Source: Pohlia nutans (lineage: Eukaryota; Streptophyta; Bryopsida; Bryales; Mniaceae). Taken from it: 64,000 bases of DNA. The position numbers and the translations under genes are program-made. The stretch is taken from positions 19,003,955 through 19,067,954 of the forward strand of contig CM040102.1 in NCBI GenBank assembly GCA_022496805.1. Direction: 5' to 3'. This document shows positions 58,430-64,000 of the stretch, one piece after another (the stretch's first letter is position 1; every line of letters starts with the position of its first letter). Under the pieces are notes generated by a model that was not told the origin of the DNA, searched no databases, and saw only the letters and a list, made by a program, of their open reading frames with translations.

Positions 58430-59274
58430 CAGTGTGGATGTAAGACGGCCCGAAAAATGACCCCCGCACGTGCCGTCATGACACGCTACTATAATTTTTG
58501 AGGCCTCGGGCTCACTAACACACCAGCGGAGAACTCCATCAATACCCCGCCGGTACAACCGATTTGCTATGATAGCATAATGGCAACTATTAACCTGGAT
58601 TTTGCGCCGTTTGTTGGCGTCTAAATGCTCCGGGAACTTTTGAGTGCTCAAAAACTCGGAGATATACGTGTCCCATGTGGGGACTACTGTGATGGCAAAT
58701 AAATTGGCATCCGGGAGCTCATCCTCAATGTCTACCGTGCCTATCGTATCCGATAACCGGAAGAGGTGATCCGCTTGGAGAAGCAACCGGCCGGTTTTGT
58801 ACTCTAAGGTGTAATCTAACTCCTCAAGGAGTAAAACCCACCGGGCCACGCGGCCGCTAAAATCGGGTTTGTTGACCATATAGCGAAAAGTCAAGTGATC
58901 AACGAAAAACACTACGGGGTTCATGAGCAAATAATGCCGGAACTTTTTGGCGCTAAATACCATCGCCAAACACTCTCTCTCGGTAGTAGAGTAATTCCTC
59001 TCCGCGGCGGTCAATTGCCATCTAGCAAACGCAACGGGACGGTCCTTGCCGTTGGGCCAAACGGTTGGCACAATGCCGCCCCAACGGCTACCGCCGATGC
59101 ATCGCAATACACGTAAAAAAGAACATTCCAAATAGGGGGAACTAGACATTGGAACGTCGTCAATTTTGTTTTAAGGGCATCAAAGCCCTCTTGACACTCG
59201 GGGGTCCACTCGAATTTGACCTCTTTCCTCGTGAGATTAATCAAGGGAATGTCCGCCGTGGCATAATCGGCCAT
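58430..59274 (-). pseudogene. gypsy RNase H and truncated integrase
   Basis: RNase H begins FYVYCDASAVAVGAAL. After a frame change near 59060-59110 it continues with SAKKFRHYL and HLTFRYMVNKPDFSGR. The linker LEYKTGRLLLQADHL and then the H2C2 head of integrase follow (CHDGTCGGHFSG). The catalytic core of integrase is missing. Confidence 0.85.
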
Positions 59275-59354
59275 GATGTCCCGGTACCACCCAAAATAGC
59301 CAAGGGCATGCCTTTGACCGTAGTCGGGGGTTCAAGGTTGAGAATTACCTCAAC

Positions 59355-60149
59355 CTATTCGGGGTCTGGTTCCTTGCTGGCCTTGGACACTACGTACCCT
59401 AGCAAAACTTCCTTTTGAATCCCGAGGTAAACCTTGGCGGGGTTCAAAGAGAGCCAGTTTTGGCGGCACCTCAAAAAACATGCACGTAACATCGCATAAT
59501 GGTCTGCCGCATTAGTTTGAGTGCTAAAATCATCAATGAAAACTGACATGGATTTCTGAAGAAAGTCAAAGAAAATAGAAGTCATGACCCGTTGGAATGC
59601 CGATGGTGCATTGCACAACCCGAAAGGCATAACGACATAAATGAATGTCCCCCATGGTGTAGTAAATGCGGTCTTGTGATAATCATTTGGATGGATGGAT
59701 ACTTGGTTGTAACCCGAGTATCCATCTAAAAAAGTGTAGAACTCATAGCCCATCACTTCATCCAAAATTTGGTTCACGAACGGAAGAGGAAAATGATCAT
59801 TTTGGGTGGCCTTGTTCAATCGGCGGTAATTTATGCACAGTTTCAATTTCCCGTTCTTTTTCTTTACAAAAACCATTGGGGACACCCAATCCGTGATCTC
59901 CACCGGTCTAATGAATCCCGTCTCTAAAAGTTTCTCTAACTCGACTTTGACCACGAGTTGGAGTCGGGGATTCATCCGGCGTTCCTTTTGCCGGACCGAT
60001 AAAGTCCCCGGGACTAAAGGAATGGTATGTTGGACAATTTCCGGGGGAATGCCCTTGAGGTCTTTATAAGACCACGCAAAAATGTCCCGAAACTCTAAAA
60101 CAAGGGATTTATACCTTTCTACCTCCTCGGGTGACAATTGAGCCCCCAT
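59355..60149 (-). pseudogene. gypsy reverse transcriptase
   Basis: About 264 codons open. Motifs in order: WVSPMVFVKKKNGKLKLCIN, YRRLNKAT, FYTFLDGYSGYNQ, MPFGLCNAPSAFQ, and the catalytic FIDD (usual YxDD form), then LGYVVS. A stop lies at 59355 before the RNase H part. The reverse-transcriptase core itself is intact. Confidence 0.92.
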
Positions 60150-60490
60150 TTTAATGGATCAGGGTTCCTCACCCTCTAATGATACGTTCACATCTTGGCA
60201 ATCGTTGATGAGGACCGTGACTGGGTTTGTGGGACCATGGTACTAATCACTTAGTACCGCGGGATAAATAGGCAAATCGGACCCCACTTCTAAATTAGTG
60301 GCGGTCTTCCGGAAATGAAGAGGAGGTGGGAAAATTCCCTCCTCATCCATTAACCCTTCTAAACTGAGACTTTGGGTTCCATCAATCTCGAGGTTGTAAA
60401 CCGCCTCGTATTCGATATCATCTACCAAAGTTTCCATCCCGTGGTATGATCCGTCCAGGTTTTCTATGACTCTCATGGTCGTAATGACAT

Positions 60491-61085
60491 TTATCGCTTG
60501 TACCTAGGGGTATTAATGTCCTCAGAGTGTTCCCGAAGCCAAGTGGTAAATTCACCATCATCCTTCCAATCATAAAGTCTCGGCCCTAAATTTTTAATCG
60601 GGCCTAAATCAATGAGGTTTTTCCCCGCTACAAACGTGGGTTGTATTAAACCCACCTGCTCATTATCGGGGCCTTCGTGGCCATTGGCACTTCTACTAAT
60701 GCCTCTAAAGGTGTGGGGATTCGGGACCCAATGGTAACAAAAGACCGATTGTCTAATGGTCCAAATGTCAATCGTGATTGCGTGATGAACCAACGCTCCG
60801 AGGCATTGGCCCGCCGCAACCAATATCTCCCCAAAAAGAATGGGGTAAGCGGCTTTGTTGGACACTAACCGCAAGACATGAAAGGTCAATGTGTAAATTT
60901 CTCTCCCGGCTTCCATTTTACAATTGGCAATTTCACCAAGGGGTGTAATAGGCCTTTGATTCGCCACATTAACGACATAAGGGGAAGGCCCGGTGACTTT
61001 TAATCTCAATTTCTTCATCGAGGAGAGAGGCATAATGTTAATCCCGCTACCTCATCAATAAAGGCGTTCGGGATGACCTTGTCTA
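60491..61085 (-). pseudogene. gypsy aspartic protease region
   Basis: The segment with MPLSSMKKLRL, VANQRPITPLGEI and YPILFGE is the retropepsin-like domain of plant gypsy elements. The catalytic aspartate lies just upstream (FIDE, about 61055), but it and the downstream part are in different frames, consistent with a one-base loss inside the active-site loop. Confidence 0.75.
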
Positions 61086-61271
61086 GAATAGTGACATCAA
61101 TCTCGAGGGCACCGTCATCGATCAATGAACTCGTGTAAATCCTAGCCGTCATAACTATCTTACGAAGTCTCCGGGGAATTGTAGCCCTTCCTTGAACTCC
61201 TTCTTCAATGAGAATGCATCACGAATGAGTTGGGCTATAGAAATATTAGCCCGGAGACTATAAAGATCCGT

Positions 61272-63383
61272 TCAAAGGTCATAGTCCTCCGTCGGGTTAA
61301 ATACCCGTGACCCCCGAGCGGTTGACACTAAATGCTCGTAGTTGTCTAAACGCATAGTTTCTACAAACCGGTAAAGATCACCTTCCTCATCATGAAGAGG
61401 ATCAAAATGGACATCCTCCATTGATGGTTGATCAATCGGTGGCTTAAGAGGGTTTCCAATTAGTTGGTTCCTCAAAAAATCATTAACGGCCGGGATATCT
61501 GGTGCCTCTTCCGAGACACTAGCCTCCACGGAGTTAGACTCCGGGGGTGGATTATTTGCCCGTTGTTGTCGTGTTATGACCGCCACATTGTGCTCTACCG
61601 GTCCTAAACTACAGCTAGCTACTGGGGTTTCTTCATCCACATGTATAATAATGTTTATACTTTGATGATTTGGAGGATGGGGTTTTGTTGTTTTGTGGCA
61701 TGACTCCCGGGATTTGAGAATTACCAGGAGGCATAACTCCGTACTGGGCATCTTGGGAAGTTCTTGGGGGTGGATAAACCGGCCACCGAGGAGAACTAGA
61801 TGAGACCGGATGCATTCCCACGTAATAATGAGAGTTAATGTCATTCGGTCCTGAACCTTGGCTCGAGGTTGCGGTGAAGAACTATTGGCGAGTAGAGAGT
61901 ACCATGGCAATAGATACGAATGCACATGGTACCCTTGTTGTGGTCCTTGGGCCGGTTTATCATAAAAGAAATTTTGGACCGGTTTAAAGTTATTTGAACC
62001 TCCCGGCCCCGGTCCGTTTTGTGGACGCCGACTCTTGTCGGTGGGATGATTTCCCCCGCAACCACCACACACAACTCCTGACTCCACTTAACAAATTCCC
62101 GGGCCAAGAGGGTGCATTCGGTGGCACGTTGAGCACGGTACCCCTCTTGGTTGAGGTTGATTACCTCTCGGCGGGTTAGATGAATTTGCCCGGACTTGGG
62201 GAGGCACATACGGACCGTGATTCTTACGACGTTGGCAAAATTGCTCGCTATGACCGTAATCATTGCAATTTCTACACCAAATATTAGTGGGAAAATTCAT
62301 GGTCTCATTAGGGGAAGGTGACGCATTTGTGCTTTTAGCATTGATCGCCATTGTCAATTGATCCCTTAGAGATTTAATGGTTCTCATGATATCCACCTTA
62401 AGATCGTCATTAACCTTTTTGAACCGCTCCTCTAATTCCAACAACCGGCCCACATTAGCGGTTTCCGGTTGTGGGTACCATTAGATTAGAGGAGCCGATA
62501 ACCTCGAATCTAGGGGAACATGATGAATGTAACCGGTGTTATATGGAACCTGAGTTCTAGATGACTCCCCCGTGTTAGCCTCTAATGAATGCGGTGGTGT
62601 ATAATGAGTGAGAATAAAAGAAGGTACCGGCACCACGATTCGTTTCCACATCTGGTTATTTTCCCTATCTATCCTTTCCATGTGACGGACCGCTATTTAG
62701 GCATCCTCTACGGTGGCAAGTTCGGCGTTCAATACATCACGGATGGTTGATTGTTTGTTGAATCTTTGGATATAATAGTACCGGATGGTTTCCTCGGTTA
62801 AATGATTTCCCACGAACCGGGTTACTACCGTATTAAAACGGCGGATGTATTCCGAGATCTCTTCTGTGGGACCTTGGCGCATCCCCGTGAGTGCTACTAG
62901 TGCATTTTGTTGCCCGGTCTCAGGCCTAAATTGCTTAAGGAATGCCGTTTGCGATGAAGGCCAATCGACAAAAGTCTCGGGGGCATGCGAAGGATACCAC
63001 GCATAAGCTTGCCCCTCCAGCGTAGTAGAAAACGACACTAACCGATATATTTCCTCAAGAATGACATTAGTCACAAGGGTCTCGATGTATCGCTCTATGT
63101 GGTTGGATGGGTCCTCGTGAGCCATCCCGGAAAACTTGGGGAGGTACATGGGCATCGATCTATAAGCTAATCTTTCGGGCATGACGATTGGTAGTCCTCG
63201 AGGTGCCATCATAGCATCCGCGGGGTTAGTCATGTTTAACGGTAAGATCGGGGTCTCTATTCTACTAAAACTACCGCCTAGAGAATCCGGACTAATCACA
63301 GGGGACAGGCACATCTTTCTTCTATCAGTTGTCCTAATGGGAGATGGATTGCCATATATTCCACCGGATCGGGTAGTAACCAT
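61272..63383 (-). pseudogene. gypsy gag with CCHC zinc knuckle
   Basis: Starts MVTTRSGG at 63383. The retrotransposon gag core follows (LEGQAYAWYPSHAPETF, FLKQFRP, MRQGPTEEISEYIRRFN) and ends with a stop at 62697. A later frame has CRNCNDYGHSEQFC, a CX2CX4HX4C knuckle, near 62235-62275. Gag is broken into at least four frames. Confidence 0.85.
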
Positions 63384-64000
63384 CGAGGTGTCCTACCCTA
63401 GTTATCATCGAGTCAAAACTCTAGGGGAATTTTATTAATCAATATCGGTTGTATTTCTACTAATAAAAACTGATTCTAACTCTACTAATGAAAACCGATT
63501 CTAAATCTACTAATCAAACCGGTTTCAACAATAATAATCAAAATTGATTCTAAATGCATTAACCAAAATCGGTTCAATCAAAACCGATTATAATCAATCT
63601 TGAGTTGTTCTAGTACGATTTTTCTAAGAGAAATGGGCAAAAAATGAGTAAAAAAGGTACTTTCCGATAAACGAAAGCACGAGGCAGCTTACTTATGAGG
63701 CGGCGGCAAATGACTTTGTCATCCGCAAAGCCGACCCCTTAGCTTGCTCCCTACCCATCACCAAAAGTATAAGGTGGCGGCCAACAACATTGTCGTCAGC
63801 AAAGCCAACCTATTAAATGTAAACATAAACGAAACCTCCGCGCTTACCGGTGGTGGCGCACGGCTTAGGGTTGAATCCCCCTAGAGACCCTGTGCCGGTC
63901 TCTAAGCGGTGGTTTCACCCGTTCAACCCTAATTAACCACTTGCATGCGGTGTCTACAAGGGATACAATAATTTTTAAATTTTTCGATTAAATCAACATA
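63384..64000. other. Probable 5' leader of the gypsy element
   Basis: Contains degenerate tandem units around AAAACCGATTCTAA (about 63440-63600). There is also an imperfect duplication of GGCGGC.AA.A..TTGTC.TC.GCAAAGCC (about 63700 and 63775). No LTR end or primer-binding site could be placed before the window ends. Confidence 0.4.

Larger units (their letters stand above)
58430..63383 (-). mobile_element. Decayed Ty3/gypsy LTR retrotransposon
   Basis: On the minus strand the order is gag, protease, reverse transcriptase, RNase H, start of integrase, which is the Ty3/gypsy order. Several frame changes and stops split the polyprotein. Integrase stops after its zinc-binding head, and unrelated AT-rich sequence follows at about 58430. 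No LTR was found at the truncated side, and the 5' LTR, if any, lies beyond the window. GC content is clearly higher than in the flanks. Confidence 0.9.

Overview
The window is nuclear DNA from a land plant. It carries a KAI2/D14-type alpha/beta hydrolase, a plant glutamate decarboxylase, augmin subunit 5, plant-type U2 snRNA genes, a piece of a RuBisCO small-subunit gene, and plant transposon families (Stowaway, Tourist-like, CACTA, MULE, Ty3/gypsy). The glutamate decarboxylase tail and the RuBisCO fragment do not look angiosperm-like, so a non-seed plant (lycophyte, fern or bryophyte) is possible, but this is a weak inference. About 80 percent of the window is AT-rich intergenic sequence full of small transposons.

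Layout. 1-8.2 kb: MITEs and degenerate repeats. 8.27-9.97 kb (-): intact three-exon KAI2-like gene. 13.26-17.17 kb: a pogo-type DNA transposon with TA target duplication, a broken DDE transposase and a captured RbcS fragment. 21.06-24.00 kb (-): candidate four-exon gene with an HMA-like fold and an N-terminal helical module. 24.30-25.98 kb: non-autonomous MULE with about 700-bp terminal inverted repeats and a 9-bp target duplication. 26.1-27.85 kb: a Stowaway element and a nest of Tourist-like and CACTA-like MITEs. 27.9-36.3 kb: mostly empty, with scattered repeats. 37.19-41.61 kb (+): augmin subunit 5 in ten exons with an upstream ORF.

41.1-47.9 kb: a large inverted repeat (two arms of 1,979 bp, spacer 2,774 bp). 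Each arm carries the 3' end of augmin subunit 5 and a complete U2 snRNA gene. Spacer and edges are made of TTAA-bounded repeats. 47.9-48.7 kb: an older degenerate third copy of the U2 upstream region, split by another MITE. 49.91-52.36 kb (-): glutamate decarboxylase in five exons, with CACTA-like MITEs in introns 1 and 4. 52.5-58.4 kb: gene remnants and repeats. 58.4-63.4 kb (-): a decayed Ty3/gypsy retrotransposon that ends inside integrase.

The genes do not form a pathway; each is an independent plant housekeeping or signalling locus. Gene models were built by hand from splice signals, frame closure and family knowledge. All three main models close in frame (269, 799 and 514 aa).
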